Source: Solirubrum sp044628455
Lineage (GTDB): Bacteria > Bacteroidota > Bacteroidia > Cytophagales > Hymenobacteraceae
Length of the DNA stretch: 64,000 bases
Direction: 5' to 3'
Assembly: GCF_044628455.1 (NCBI RefSeq)
Contig: NZ_JBIYZW010000004.1
Coordinates: 1 to 64,000 of the forward strand
A program made the translations under genes and the position numbers. Below, piece after piece: positions 16,630-25,265 of this stretch. Under the pieces are notes generated by a model. The model worked only from the letters and a program-made list of their open reading frames with translations, searched no databases and had not been told where the DNA came from. Position 1 is the stretch's first letter, and the number at the start of each line of letters is the position of its first letter.

Positions 16630-17193
16630 ATGGCTGAATCCAACGAATCACCCGCCGCCCAGGAACTGGCGGCCGAGCTGGACCCCACGGCGGCGGCCAA
16701 TGCCCGCCTGCTGGCCCGCCTGCAGGAGCTGTTCGGCGCCGACGCGTTTACCGACGTGGAGGAGCCCTACGGCCTGCTGACGGTCACCACCACCCGTGAG
16801 CGGATTCACGAAATCATCGACGTGCTGCACGGCGAGGAGCAGCTGCAGCTGAACTTCCTGACGACCATGTGCGGCATGCACTGGCCCGAGCAGGAAGGCC
16901 GCGAGCTGGGCATGGTGTACCACCTGCACAGCCTCACCCAGAATCTGCGCCTGCGCCTGAAGATCTTCTTCCCCATTGCCGACCCGGTAGTGCCCACCCT
17001 CACCGACATCTACGCCACGGCCAACTGGATGGAGCGCGAGGCCTACGACTTCTTCGGCATCATCTTCACCGGCCACCCCAACCTCATTCGCATCCTGAAT
17101 GTGGAGGACATGGACTACCACCCCATGCGCCGGGAATACCCCCTCGAAGACGGTACCCGCGAAGACAAAACCGATTTGTTTTTCGGCCGCTAG
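16630..17193 (+). CDS. nuoC: NADH-quinone oxidoreductase subunit C
   Basis: This 187-residue protein is the 30-kDa complex I subunit, separate from NuoD here. It has the family signature WMEREAYDFFGIIFTGHPNL and YPLEDGTREDKTDLFF. It sits in the peripheral arm near the quinone site. Length is typical. Confidence 0.97.
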   Translation: MAESNESPAAQELAAELDPTAAANARLLARLQELFGADAFTDVEEPYGLLTVTTTRERIHEIIDVLHGEEQLQLNFLTTMCGMHWPEQEGRELGMVYHLHSLTQNLRLRLKIFFPIADPVVPTLTDIYATANWMEREAYDFFGIIFTGHPNLIRILNVEDMDYHPMRREYPLEDGTREDKTDLFFGR

Positions 17194-17299
17194 ATTCCAG
17201 GTAGTAGGTATTAGGTAGTTGGTAGCAAGACCTGGTTTTCGAAAGTCCAACTGACACCATCAATCCTAATACCCAATACCAACTACCCATACCATCCTC
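17194..17299 (+). repeat. Low-complexity inverted spacer, nuoC-nuoD
   Basis: Arms at 17200-17222 and 17265-17287 pair at 19 of 23. Left words are GGTAGTAGGTATTAGG; right words CCTAATACCCAATACCAACT. The right arm ends 12 bases before the nuoD ATG. Confidence 0.82.
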
Positions 17300-18571
17300 A
17301 TGGCAACGAACGACACGCTCGACGCTACCCATAAAATCATTCAGGAAGCCCGCGAAACCGAACGCCGGTTACGCGGCTCCCTGGTGCCCCGCACCGAGGA
17401 CTTTAGCCAGGAGCTGACGACCCTGAACCTGGGCCCCACGCACCCGGCCACGCACGGCATTTTCCAGAACATCCTGCAGATGGATGGCGAGAAAATCATT
17501 TCCGGCGTGCCCACCATCGGCTACATCCACCGGGCTTTCGAGAAGATTGCCGAGCGCCGGCCCTTCTACCAGATTACGCCGCTGACGGACCGGATGAACT
17601 ATTGCTCCAGCCCCATCAACAACATGGGCTGGCACATGACGGTGGAAAAGCTGCTGGGTGTGACGGTACCCAAGCGTGCCCAGTACATCCGCGTCATCAT
17701 GATGGAGCTGGCCCGCATTGCCGACCACCTGGTGTGCAACGGCATCCTGGGCGTGGACACCGGCGCGTTTTCGGGCTTCCTCTACCTGTTTGAGGAGCGC
17801 GAAAACATCTACGAAATCTACGAGGAGGTCTGCGGCTCGCGCCTGACCACCAATATGGGCCGCGTGGGCGGCATGGAGCGCGACCTGTCGCCGGTGGCCA
17901 TCGAGAAGCTGCGGGTGTGGCTCAAGCGCTTCCCGGCCGTGATGCGCGAGTTCCAGAACCTGTTCGACCGCAACCGCATCTTCATGGACCGCACCATCAA
18001 CGTGGGTCCGATTTCGGCCGAGCGCGCCCTGAACTACGGTTTCACCGGCCCGAACCTGCGCGCCGCCGGCGTCGACTATGACGTGCGGGTGATGAACCCC
18101 TACTCCTCGTACCAGGACTTCGACTTCGAAATTCCGGTAGGCACCAACGGCGACACCTACGACCGGTACCTGGTGCGCAACGAGGAAATCTGGCAGAGCC
18201 TGCGCATCATCAACCAGGCCCTGGAAAACCTGCCCGAAGGCCCCTACCACGCCGACGCGCCGCACTACTACCTGCCGCCCAAAACGGAGGTGTACCGCAA
18301 CATGGAGGCCCTCATCTACCACTTCAAGATCATCATGGGTGAGATTGAAGCGCCCGTGGGCGAGGTGTACCACTCGGTAGAGGGCGGCAACGGCGAGCTG
18401 GGCTTCTACCTGGTGTCGGACGGCGGGCGCACGCCCTACCGCCTGCACTTTCGCCGGCCCTGCTTCATCTACTACCAGGCCTACCCCGAAATGGTGGTCG
18501 GCTCCACCCTCTCCGACGCCATTCTTACCCTGAGCTCCATGAACGTCATTGCCGGCGAGCTGGACGCTTAA
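17300..18571 (+). CDS. nuoD: NADH-quinone oxidoreductase subunit D
   Basis: This 423-residue protein is the 49-kDa subunit, which forms the quinone pocket with NuoB. Family motifs are LNLGPTHPATHGIFQ (residues about 37-52), GYIHRAFEKIAE and the C-terminal end SSMNVIAGELDA. It is a single-domain NuoD, not a NuoCD fusion. A 10-base gap leads to nuoE, so the two are tightly linked. Confidence 0.98.
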   Translation: MATNDTLDATHKIIQEARETERRLRGSLVPRTEDFSQELTTLNLGPTHPATHGIFQNILQMDGEKIISGVPTIGYIHRAFEKIAERRPFYQITPLTDRMNYCSSPINNMGWHMTVEKLLGVTVPKRAQYIRVIMMELARIADHLVCNGILGVDTGAFSGFLYLFEERENIYEIYEEVCGSRLTTNMGRVGGMERDLSPVAIEKLRVWLKRFPAVMREFQNLFDRNRIFMDRTINVGPISAERALNYGFTGPNLRAAGVDYDVRVMNPYSSYQDFDFEIPVGTNGDTYDRYLVRNEEIWQSLRIINQALENLPEGPYHADAPHYYLPPKTEVYRNMEALIYHFKIIMGEIEAPVGEVYHSVEGGNGELGFYLVSDGGRTPYRLHFRRPCFIYYQAYPEMVVGSTLSDAILTLSSMNVIAGELDA

Positions 18572-18581
18572 TCTGCTGCTA

Positions 18582-19148
18582 ATGGAATCGACCACCGCGA
18601 CCGTAAAGCCGCAATTCTCCGAAGCCGCCAAGGCGGAAATTGCTCGTCTGTTTGAACACTACCCCGCCGATCGCCGCAAGTCGGCCCTGCTGCCCATCCT
18701 GCACATCGCGCAGGCCGAATTTGGCGGCTGGGTAAGCCCCGAGGTGCAAGACCTGGTGGCCGAAACGATTGGCATCCTGCCCATCGAGGTGTACGAGGTG
18801 TCGTCCTTCTACACCATGTTCAACCTCAAGCCGGTGGGCCAGCACGTGCTGGAAATCTGCCGCACCGGCCCCTGCATGCTGCGCGGCTCCGACGAGCTGA
18901 CCGCCAACCTGGAGCGCATTACCGGCGCCAAAGTGGGCGGCACCTCGCCCGACGGCCTGTTCACCCTGAAAGAAGTGGAATGCCTGGCCGCCTGCGGCAC
19001 GGCGCCCATCGTGCAGGTGCGCGAGAAGTACTACGAGCAACTGGACACGCAAGAGGCCGTGGACGCCATGCTCTCGGAGCTGCGCAACCTGGTGCACCGC
19101 CCCCTGCTGCCCTGGGAACAGACTGGCTTGCAGCACACGCAACAATAA
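18582..19148 (+). CDS. nuoE: NADH-quinone oxidoreductase subunit E
   Basis: This 188-residue protein is the 24-kDa thioredoxin-fold subunit with a [2Fe-2S] cluster. Cluster ligands are in ICRTGPCMLRG and VECLAACGTAP. The start MESTTATVKPQFS at 18582 lies 10 bases after nuoD. It acts with NuoF in the NADH-dehydrogenase module. Confidence 0.96.
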   Translation: MESTTATVKPQFSEAAKAEIARLFEHYPADRRKSALLPILHIAQAEFGGWVSPEVQDLVAETIGILPIEVYEVSSFYTMFNLKPVGQHVLEICRTGPCMLRGSDELTANLERITGAKVGGTSPDGLFTLKEVECLAACGTAPIVQVREKYYEQLDTQEAVDAMLSELRNLVHRPLLPWEQTGLQHTQQ

Positions 19149-19166
19149 CCCGAAGCAACTACCGTC

Positions 19167-20507
19167 ATGGGCCGCAAGCTACTGACCGAACATATTAACG
19201 TCCCCGGCATCGACACCTTCGAGGTATACCGCAAACACGGCGGCTACCGCTCGGTGGAGAAGGCCCTGAAGACGATGACCCCCGACGAGGTGGTGGAAGA
19301 AGTGAAGAAGTCGGGCCTGCGCGGCCGCGGCGGCGCGGGCTTCCCCACGGGCATGAAGTGGAGCTTTCTGGCCAAGCCGGAGGGTATTCCGCGTCATTTG
19401 GTGTGCAACGCCGACGAATCGGAGCCGGGCACTTTCAAGGACCGGGAGCTGATGTCGAAGCTGCCGCACCTGCTGGTGGAGGGCATGATTACGAGCTCGT
19501 ACGCGCTGGGCGCCAACACCTCGTACATCTACATCCGCGGCGAGCTGCTTTACGTGCTGCGCATCCTGGAAAAAGCCATTGCCGAGGCCTACGCCAACGG
19601 CTTCCTGGGCAAGAACATCCTCGGTTCGGGCTACGACCTGGATCTGCACGTGCACCCCGGCGGCGGCGCCTACATCTGCGGTGAAGAAACTGCCCTGCTG
19701 GAAAGCCTGGAAGGCAAGCGGGGCAACCCCCGCAACAAGCCGCCCTTCCCGGCCGTGCAGGGCCTCTACGCCCGCCCCACGGTGGTCAACAACGTCGAAT
19801 CTATTGCGGCGGTAGTGCCCATCGTGAACGACGGCGGCGAGGAATACGCCAAAATCGGAGTGGGCCGCAGCACCGGCACCAAGCTGATTTCGGCTTGCGG
19901 CCACGTGCGCAAGCCCGGCATCTACGAAATCGAGCTGGGCGTGCCCGTCGAGGAGTTTATCTACTCCGACGAGTACTGCGGCGGCATCTGGAAGGGCCGC
20001 GACCTGAAAGCCGTGGTGGCCGGCGGCTCGTCGGTGCCGATTCTGCCCAAGGAGCTGATCTTGAAAACTGCGGCCGGGGAAAACCGCCTGATGACCTACG
20101 AGTCGTTGTCGGACGGCGGCTTCGTGACCGGCACCATGCTGGGTTCGGGCGGCTTCATTGCCATGGACGAGACGACCTGCATCGTGCGCAACACCTGGAA
20201 CTTCTCCCGCTTCTACCACCACGAGTCGTGCGGGCAATGTTCGCCCTGCCGCGAGGGTACGGGCTGGCTGGAGAAGGTGCTGCACCGCCTCGAGCACGGC
20301 CACGGCCACATGCACGACATCGACCTGCTGGTGAGCGTGGCCAAGCAAATCGAAGGCAACACCATCTGCCCGCTCGGCGAAGCCGCCGCCTGGCCGGTAG
20401 CTGCCGCCGTGCGCCACTTCCGCCACGAGTTTGAGTGGCACGTAACCCACGCCAAGCAAGCCGCCCAACCCGGTGCGGTGTACCCGGCCCAAGGCGTGCT
20501 GGCATAA
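19167..20507 (+). CDS. nuoF: NADH-quinone oxidoreductase subunit F
   Basis: This 446-residue protein is the 51-kDa subunit that binds NADH and FMN. It has GLRGRGGAGFPTGMKWSF (NADH-binding loop), YICGEETALLESLEG (FMN) and the [4Fe-4S] motif ESCGQCSPCREGTGW plus a later Cys in NTICPLGE. It is followed by an inverted spacer before nuoG. Confidence 0.98.
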   Translation: MGRKLLTEHINVPGIDTFEVYRKHGGYRSVEKALKTMTPDEVVEEVKKSGLRGRGGAGFPTGMKWSFLAKPEGIPRHLVCNADESEPGTFKDRELMSKLPHLLVEGMITSSYALGANTSYIYIRGELLYVLRILEKAIAEAYANGFLGKNILGSGYDLDLHVHPGGGAYICGEETALLESLEGKRGNPRNKPPFPAVQGLYARPTVVNNVESIAAVVPIVNDGGEEYAKIGVGRSTGTKLISACGHVRKPGIYEIELGVPVEEFIYSDEYCGGIWKGRDLKAVVAGGSSVPILPKELILKTAAGENRLMTYESLSDGGFVTGTMLGSGGFIAMDETTCIVRNTWNFSRFYHHESCGQCSPCREGTGWLEKVLHRLEHGHGHMHDIDLLVSVAKQIEGNTICPLGEAAAWPVAAAVRHFRHEFEWHVTHAKQAAQPGAVYPAQGVLA

Positions 20508-20593
20508 GCTAGGGTTTAGGTTGTTAGGTGTTAGGGCTTAGTCGGCCCCAAAGCCTAAAACCTAATACCTAACAATCTAAGACCTAACAACCA
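20508..20593 (+). repeat. Low-complexity inverted spacer, nuoF-nuoG
   Basis: Arms at 20515-20540 and 20556-20581 pair at 21 of 26, including TTGTTAGGT against ACCTAACAA. Left words are TTAGGTTGTTAGGTGTTAGG. The right half continues CCTAACAACCA directly up to the ATG. Confidence 0.85.
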
Positions 20594-21601
20594 ATGGCTA
20601 AAATAACCTTCGACGGCGTGGAGGTGGAAGTACCCGACGGTACCACCATTCTGAACGCAGCCCGCAAGATTGGCGGCGGCATTGTGCCGCCGGCCATGTG
20701 CTACTATACCCCGCTGAAGGGCTCGGGCGGCAAGTGCCGCGCCTGCCTGGTGCGCGTGGCGGCTGGTTCGGCCAAGGACCCGCGCCCCATGCCCAAGCTG
20801 GTGGCCTCCTGCGTGACGCCGGTGCAGGACGGCATGGTGGTGGAAAACACCACCTCCGAGCAGGTGCTGAACGTGCGCAAGGGCATCGTGGAGATGCTGC
20901 TCATTAACCACCCGCTGGATTGCCCCGTGTGCGACCAGGCCGGCGAGTGTGACTTGCAGAACTTCGCCTTCGAGCACGGCGTGGCTACCACCCGCTACGA
21001 AGAGGAGCGCCGCACCTTCGAGAAAATCGACATCGGCCCCTACATCCAGCTGCACATGACGCGCTGCATCCTGTGCTACCGCTGCGTGTACACGGCCGAT
21101 CAGCTCACCGACAAGCGCGTGCACGGCGTACTGGGCCGCGGCGATGCCGCCGAAATCGGCACCTACATCGAAAACGTCATCGACAATGAGTTCAGCGGCA
21201 ACGTCATCGACGTGTGCCCGGTGGGAGCCTTGACCGACAAGACCTTCCGCTTCAAGCAGCGCGTGTGGTTTACCAAGCCGGTGAATGCCCACCGCAACTG
21301 CGAGCATGAAAAATGCTCGGGCAACGTGGTGCTCTGGTACAAGGGCAAGGACGTGCTGCGCGTAACGGCCCGCAAGGACGAGTACGGCGAGGTGAAGGAG
21401 TGGATCTGCAACACCTGCCGCTTCGAGAAAAAAGAAACCGCCGACTGGACCATCGAGGGCCCGACGCACGTCGACCGCACCTCGGTTATTTCGGCCAACC
21501 ACTACGAATTGCCGGTGGTCAACCCCCAGGTTATTGCCGACCTGCCCGAAAGCTCGGTGCGCGACCTGGAAAACAACCCACCGCTGAAGCTCGGCCGCTA
21601 G
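20594..21601 (+). CDS. nuoG: NADH-quinone oxidoreductase subunit G, short form
   Basis: This 335-residue protein has the N-terminal [2Fe-2S] ferredoxin domain (MCYYTPLKGSGGKCRACL), the His-Cys [4Fe-4S] region (DCPVCDQAGECDLQ), a further cluster segment (RCILCYRCVYTADQ) and a Cys set CEHEKC...CNTC as in the Mop_Fe4S4 domain. It then stops. The large molybdopterin-fold domain of E. coli NuoG (about 900 residues in all) is absent. There is no remnant of it before nuoH, and short NuoG proteins are usual in Bacteroidota as far as I know, so I regard this as the normal form. Confidence 0.95.
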   Translation: MAKITFDGVEVEVPDGTTILNAARKIGGGIVPPAMCYYTPLKGSGGKCRACLVRVAAGSAKDPRPMPKLVASCVTPVQDGMVVENTTSEQVLNVRKGIVEMLLINHPLDCPVCDQAGECDLQNFAFEHGVATTRYEEERRTFEKIDIGPYIQLHMTRCILCYRCVYTADQLTDKRVHGVLGRGDAAEIGTYIENVIDNEFSGNVIDVCPVGALTDKTFRFKQRVWFTKPVNAHRNCEHEKCSGNVVLWYKGKDVLRVTARKDEYGEVKEWICNTCRFEKKETADWTIEGPTHVDRTSVISANHYELPVVNPQVIADLPESSVRDLENNPPLKLGR

Positions 21602-21690
21602 GTGGTTTTTGGTGATTGGTTTTTGGTTGTTGGCTTCGTGCCAGCGGCCGGAGGCCAAAAACCAACAACCAAAAACGAAAAACCAACCAA
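21602..21690 (+). repeat. Low-complexity inverted spacer, nuoG-nuoH
   Basis: A perfect 15-base pairing links 21619-21633 (GTTTTTGGTTGTTGG) and 21662-21676. The outer part repeats GGTTTTTGG words and CCAAAAACC words. The right half ends CCAACCAA next to the ATG. Confidence 0.88.
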
Positions 21691-22761
21691 ATGGAAATAC
21701 CTGCAATTGCCTGGCAAGGCCTCGTTATTCTGGCCGTTTTCGGCATCACTCTGCTGATTGCCACCTACTCGACCTACGCCGAGCGCGTGGTGGCGGCTTT
21801 TCTGCAGGACCGCGTGGGCCCCGACCGCGCCGGCCCCTTCGGTTTGCTGCAACCCCTGGCCGATGCCGTGAAGCTGTTCACCAAGGAGGAGTTTTTCCCG
21901 AGCGGGGCCAACCGGTGGCTGTTCGTGTTCGGGCCCTGCCTGGCCATGACCACAGCCCTGATGGCCTCGGCCGTTATTCCCTTCGGCAACACGCTCATCT
22001 TCGGCGACGGCACCGAAATCCGCCTGCAGGCCATTGAGGTCAACATCGGCATGCTCTACGTCTTCGGCGTGGTGTCGCTGGGTGTGTACGGCATCATGAT
22101 TGGCGGCTGGGCCTCCAACAACAAGTTTTCCCTGCTGGGCGCCGTGCGCGCCGCGGCCCAGGCCGTGAGCTACGAGCTGGCCATGGGCATGGCCCTGATT
22201 GCCCTGCTGATGCTGACCGGCACGCTGAGTTTGCGCGAAATCACCCTGCAGCAGTACCACGGCCTCTGGAACATCGTGTACCAGCCGCTGGGCTTCATCA
22301 TCTTCTGCACCTGCGCCTTCGCCGAAACCAACCGCACGCCCTTCGACTTGCCCGAGTGCGAAACCGAGCTGGTGGGCGGCTACCATACCGAGTATTCGTC
22401 GATGAAAATGGGCCTGTACCTGTTTGCCGAGTACATCAACGTGTTTGTGGCTTCGGCCGTGATGAGCACCCTGTACTTCGGCGGCTTCAGCTTCCCCGGC
22501 GAGCATCTGCTCTACCGCACCCTCACCGATTCGCAGGGCGAGCTGTTTGCCCACAACGTGGTAACCATTCTGGGCACGGTGACGATGTTTGCGAAGATCT
22601 TCTTCTTCATCTTCTTCTTCATGTGGGTACGCTGGACGCTGCCGCGCTTCCGCTACGACCAGCTGATGCGCCTAGGCTGGACCATCCTGCTGCCCGTGGC
22701 CATCCTGAACATCGTGCTGACGGGGGCATTCATCATGCTGAAGTCTTACTTCTTCGGCTAG
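21691..22761 (+). CDS. nuoH: NADH-quinone oxidoreductase subunit H
   Basis: This 356-residue membrane subunit joins the membrane arm to the peripheral arm and lines the quinone tunnel. It has RVGPDRAGPFGLLQPLADAVKL and the loop FAETNRTPFDLPECETELVGGYHTEY. I chose the ATG at 21691; upstream in-frame codons lie in the inverted spacer. Confidence 0.98.
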   Translation: MEIPAIAWQGLVILAVFGITLLIATYSTYAERVVAAFLQDRVGPDRAGPFGLLQPLADAVKLFTKEEFFPSGANRWLFVFGPCLAMTTALMASAVIPFGNTLIFGDGTEIRLQAIEVNIGMLYVFGVVSLGVYGIMIGGWASNNKFSLLGAVRAAAQAVSYELAMGMALIALLMLTGTLSLREITLQQYHGLWNIVYQPLGFIIFCTCAFAETNRTPFDLPECETELVGGYHTEYSSMKMGLYLFAEYINVFVASAVMSTLYFGGFSFPGEHLLYRTLTDSQGELFAHNVVTILGTVTMFAKIFFFIFFFMWVRWTLPRFRYDQLMRLGWTILLPVAILNIVLTGAFIMLKSYFFG

Positions 22762-22832
22762 CACTGCTCCGCAACAACACGAGCACCCGCCGGGCGACCC
22801 TGCACAACGATCCGCGAACCAGAGCTTCGCGC

Positions 22833-22840
22833 TACCTTCG
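22833..22840 (+). promoter_or_regulatory. Possible internal -7 element before nuoI
   Basis: TACCTTCG sits 8 bases before the nuoI ATG in the 87-base nuoH-nuoI gap. No TTG lies at the right distance. This junction is the only long one in nuoA-J without an inverted spacer. Confidence 0.3.
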
Positions 22841-22848
22841 ACCTCCCG

Positions 22849-23421
22849 ATGAAACTCACCAATAGATCCAAGCACTTAGAGAAGAAGCCGATGACCCTGG
22901 CTGAGCGGGCTTACCTGCCGGCTATTCTCACCGGCATGGGCATCACGCTCAAGCACTTCTTCTCCAAGAAAGCCACCATTCGCTACCCCGAGGAAACGCG
23001 GCCCTTCTCGCCTACCTTCCGCGGCCTGCACGTGCTCAAGCGCGACGAAGTGGGCCGGGAGCGGTGCACGGCCTGCGGCCTCTGCGCCGTGGCCTGCCCG
23101 GCCGAGGCCATTACGATGGTAGCCGGCGAGCGGAAAAAGGGCGAAGAAGGTTTGTACCGCGAGGAGAAGTACGCCGTCAGCTACGAAATCAACATGCTGC
23201 GCTGCATTTTCTGCGGCCTCTGCGAAGAAGCCTGCCCCAAGGCGGCCATCTACCTGCAGGCCGACAAGATGGCCCCGCCCCGCTTCGAGCGCGACGAGTT
23301 CACCTACGGCAAAGACCGCCTGGTGGAGCCCGTGGACCCGAGTGCCCGCTCCAAGCGCGGCATTCAGCTCACGCCCGAGCAGGCCGAAGCCTTGGCCCGC
23401 CGCATGGCCGGCCTGGAATAA
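22849..23421 (+). CDS. nuoI: NADH-quinone oxidoreductase subunit I
   Basis: This 190-residue protein carries two [4Fe-4S] motifs, CTACGLCAVACPAE and CIFCGLCEEACPKA, which bind clusters N6a and N6b between NuoG and NuoB. The N-terminal 40 residues form the membrane-contacting helix. The C-terminus is longer than minimal forms and charged. Confidence 0.97.
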   Translation: MKLTNRSKHLEKKPMTLAERAYLPAILTGMGITLKHFFSKKATIRYPEETRPFSPTFRGLHVLKRDEVGRERCTACGLCAVACPAEAITMVAGERKKGEEGLYREEKYAVSYEINMLRCIFCGLCEEACPKAAIYLQADKMAPPRFERDEFTYGKDRLVEPVDPSARSKRGIQLTPEQAEALARRMAGLE

Positions 23422-23503
23422 TGGTTAACTGGCTGAATGGCTAAATGGCTGGCCGTTCAAGCACTATCCTTCAACCATTCAGCCATTCAATCATTCAACT
23501 GCC
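23422..23503 (+). repeat. Low-complexity inverted spacer, nuoI-nuoJ
   Basis: Arms at 23431-23450 (GGCTGAATGGCTAAATGGCT) and 23473-23492 pair at 16 of 20. The right half repeats CATTCAGCCATTCAATCATTCAA before the nuoJ GTG. Confidence 0.8.
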
Positions 23504-24016
23504 GTGGGTACCTCCCTATTCTACTTTCTCGCGTTCGTTGCCCTGCTTAGCGCCCTGGGCGTGGTGCTGGCCAAGAACCCCATTCACTCGGTGCTGTTCC
23601 TGATCCTGACGTTCTTCGCCATTTCGGGGCACTACCTGCTGCTGAACGCGCAGTTCCTGGCGGCGGTGAACATCATCGTGTACGCCGGCGCCATCATGGT
23701 TTTGTTTTTGTTCGTGATTATGTTCCTGAACCTGAACACCGATACCGAACCGCACAAGCCCGCCCTGGCCAAGATTACGGCCGCCGTGGCCGGTGGCCTG
23801 CTGCTGCTGGTGCTGGTGGCGGCCCTGCGCAACGTCAATCCCGTGGGCGCCGACGCGGCCACCTTCGACTCGCAGATTGGCATGGTCAACCGCCTGGGTT
23901 TGGTGCTCTACCAGCAGTACCTGCTGCCCTTTGAGCTGGCTTCGGTCCTGTTCCTGATTGCCATGGTAGGCTCGGTGATGCTGGGCAAGCGCGAAACCGG
24001 CGAGCGGAACTTCTAG
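23504..24016 (+). CDS. nuoJ: NADH-quinone oxidoreductase subunit J
   Basis: This 170-residue membrane subunit has five predicted helices and the conserved GHYLLLNAQFLAAVNIIVYAGAIMVLFLFVIM segment, whose pi-bulge helix gates proton transfer. The start is a GTG at 23504 (VGTSLFYFLAFV). A strong terminator at 24039-24073 follows, so nuoK-N are not simply downstream on the same message. Confidence 0.96.
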   Translation: MGTSLFYFLAFVALLSALGVVLAKNPIHSVLFLILTFFAISGHYLLLNAQFLAAVNIIVYAGAIMVLFLFVIMFLNLNTDTEPHKPALAKITAAVAGGLLLLVLVAALRNVNPVGADAATFDSQIGMVNRLGLVLYQQYLLPFELASVLFLIAMVGSVMLGKRETGERNF

Positions 24017-24038
24017 CCGAAAGCGTTTCAACAACGAA

Positions 24039-24073
24039 AGCAGCGCCTGAACTTCGGGCGCTGCTTTTGTTTT
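24039..24073 (+). terminator. Terminator after nuoJ
   Basis: A 9-base perfect stem (AGCAGCGCC at 24039-24047 with GGCGCTGCT at 24057-24065) is followed by TTTTGTTTT. It separates nuoA-J from the inserted genes. Confidence 0.85.
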
Positions 24074-24082
24074 GCCCTGTCT

Positions 24083-24610
24083 ATGCCGGAAATCAGCTTC
24101 TACAAATCCCGCTGGCGCGCCGTGCGCGTGCTGCTGCTCTGCTCTGTGTTCGTGGTGCCCTGCGGGTGGATGGTTTACCACAACCCGGCGCACGGGCTGG
24201 GGTGGGCGGGTCTGCTCTTCTTCGGCCTGGGCTACCCGCTGGGGCTCTACAACCTGCTGGACCGCCGCCCGCAGATTGTGCTCAACCCGGTGGGCATCTT
24301 CCACCACGAAGTGCACCGCCAGTTCATCAACTGGGAGCTGATTCAGGATGCCTACCTGGTAGAAGTGCACCAGCAGCAGCTTTTGTGCCTCGTAGTGCCA
24401 CCGGACTTTGAGCCCTCGAAGCGTAAGGGCCGGCTGGCCCAGCAACTGGGCGGCATCTCCCGGGCAATGGGCTTTCAGGAGCTGACGCTGCCCCTGAGCG
24501 CCACCAGCGTCGATGCTCCCCGGCTGCTGAAACTCGTGCTGGCGCTAAAAGAAACCCTGCCGGCGGCCCGGGCCAACCTGTTGCAAGAATTCACGGGCGG
24601 AAGCAGCTGA
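24083..24610 (+). CDS. STM3941-like membrane protein
   Basis: This 175-residue protein has two membrane helices (about 14-34 and 41-57) followed by a soluble domain with LDRRPQIVLNPVGIFHHEVHRQFINWELIQDAYLVEV, the pattern of STM3941-type proteins with a PH-like fold. It ends in an amphipathic helix. Function of the family is unknown. It starts 10 bases after the nuoJ terminator. Confidence 0.62.
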   Translation: MPEISFYKSRWRAVRVLLLCSVFVVPCGWMVYHNPAHGLGWAGLLFFGLGYPLGLYNLLDRRPQIVLNPVGIFHHEVHRQFINWELIQDAYLVEVHQQQLLCLVVPPDFEPSKRKGRLAQQLGGISRAMGFQELTLPLSATSVDAPRLLKLVLALKETLPAARANLLQEFTGGSS

Positions 24611-24749
24611 AGCAGTAGCGGCCGTGGGCAGCACTCCCCGCGTTGATACCTGAACCGTATCAGCTTCCTGCCTGATTCTCGTCATTTCCGGCTCGCTTGC
24701 CAGCCCCGACTTTCGCCTGCATCAATCGCCCACCCGAAAGTCAGTACCC

Positions 24750-25061
24750 ATGAATACCACCCAGATCCAGAGCGGCAGCTTGCTGGCCGGCCAGCACAAC
24801 TCTATTGGCGAGCAGAAAGGCCTGGTGCTGTTCAGCCGCCACGGCCAGAAAGTGCTCTACAAAACCTTCCGCACCGGCGAAACCATGCCCACCCACCACT
24901 CGGCCGACGAGGTGCTGGTGACGGCCCTGGCGGGGCAACTCGAGCTGGAGCTGGGTGGCACCACTACCCTACTCGAAGCCGGCGACTACCTCATCATTCC
25001 AGCCGGCGCGCCCCACGCCCTGCGCTGCCTGCAGGCCGCCAAGCTGCTGATTTTCCGCTAG
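24750..25061 (+). CDS. Small cupin-domain protein
   Basis: This 103-residue protein is a single cupin barrel: TFRTGETMPTHHSADEVLVTALAG gives the first motif (His-His...Glu) and LEAGDYLIIPAGAPHALRCL the second (His). Metal binding is likely from these His and Glu residues; the ligand is unknown. It lies among genes that interrupt the nuo cluster and ends before a 20-base palindrome at 25098-25117. Confidence 0.85.
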   Translation: MNTTQIQSGSLLAGQHNSIGEQKGLVLFSRHGQKVLYKTFRTGETMPTHHSADEVLVTALAGQLELELGGTTTLLEAGDYLIIPAGAPHALRCLQAAKLLIFR

Positions 25062-25097
25062 GCTTCCTGCTTGCTTATGGTTCCCTAAACGAGTTGC

Positions 25098-25117
25098 GGC
25101 CCCGAAGCTTCGGGGCC
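25098..25117 (+). terminator. Perfect 20-base palindrome at the gap edge, likely terminator stem
   Basis: GGCCCCGAAGCTTCGGGGCC is a perfect palindrome 36 bases after the cupin stop and directly touches the run of N. The expected T tract, if present, falls inside the gap. Confidence 0.5.
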
Positions 25118-25265
25118 NNNNNNNNNNNNNNNNNNNNNNNNNNNNNNNNNNNNNNNNNNNNNNNNNNNNNNNNNNNNNNNNNNNNNNNNNNNNNNNNNNN
25201 NNNNNNNNNNNNNNNNNNNNNNNNNNNNNNNNNNNNNNNNNNNNNNNNNNNNNNNNNNNNNNNNN
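25118..25265. other. Assembly gap of 148 N
   Basis: The sequence is unknown here; the stated length may be an estimate. The gap removes the C-terminus of the minus-strand gene that starts at 25635 and possibly a terminator. Confidence 0.99.

Noticed and set aside
20594..21601. Truncated or frameshifted nuoG pseudogene
   Set aside because: The stop is followed directly by a structured spacer and nuoH, no remnant of the large domain is seen, and short NuoG proteins are typical of the phylum.
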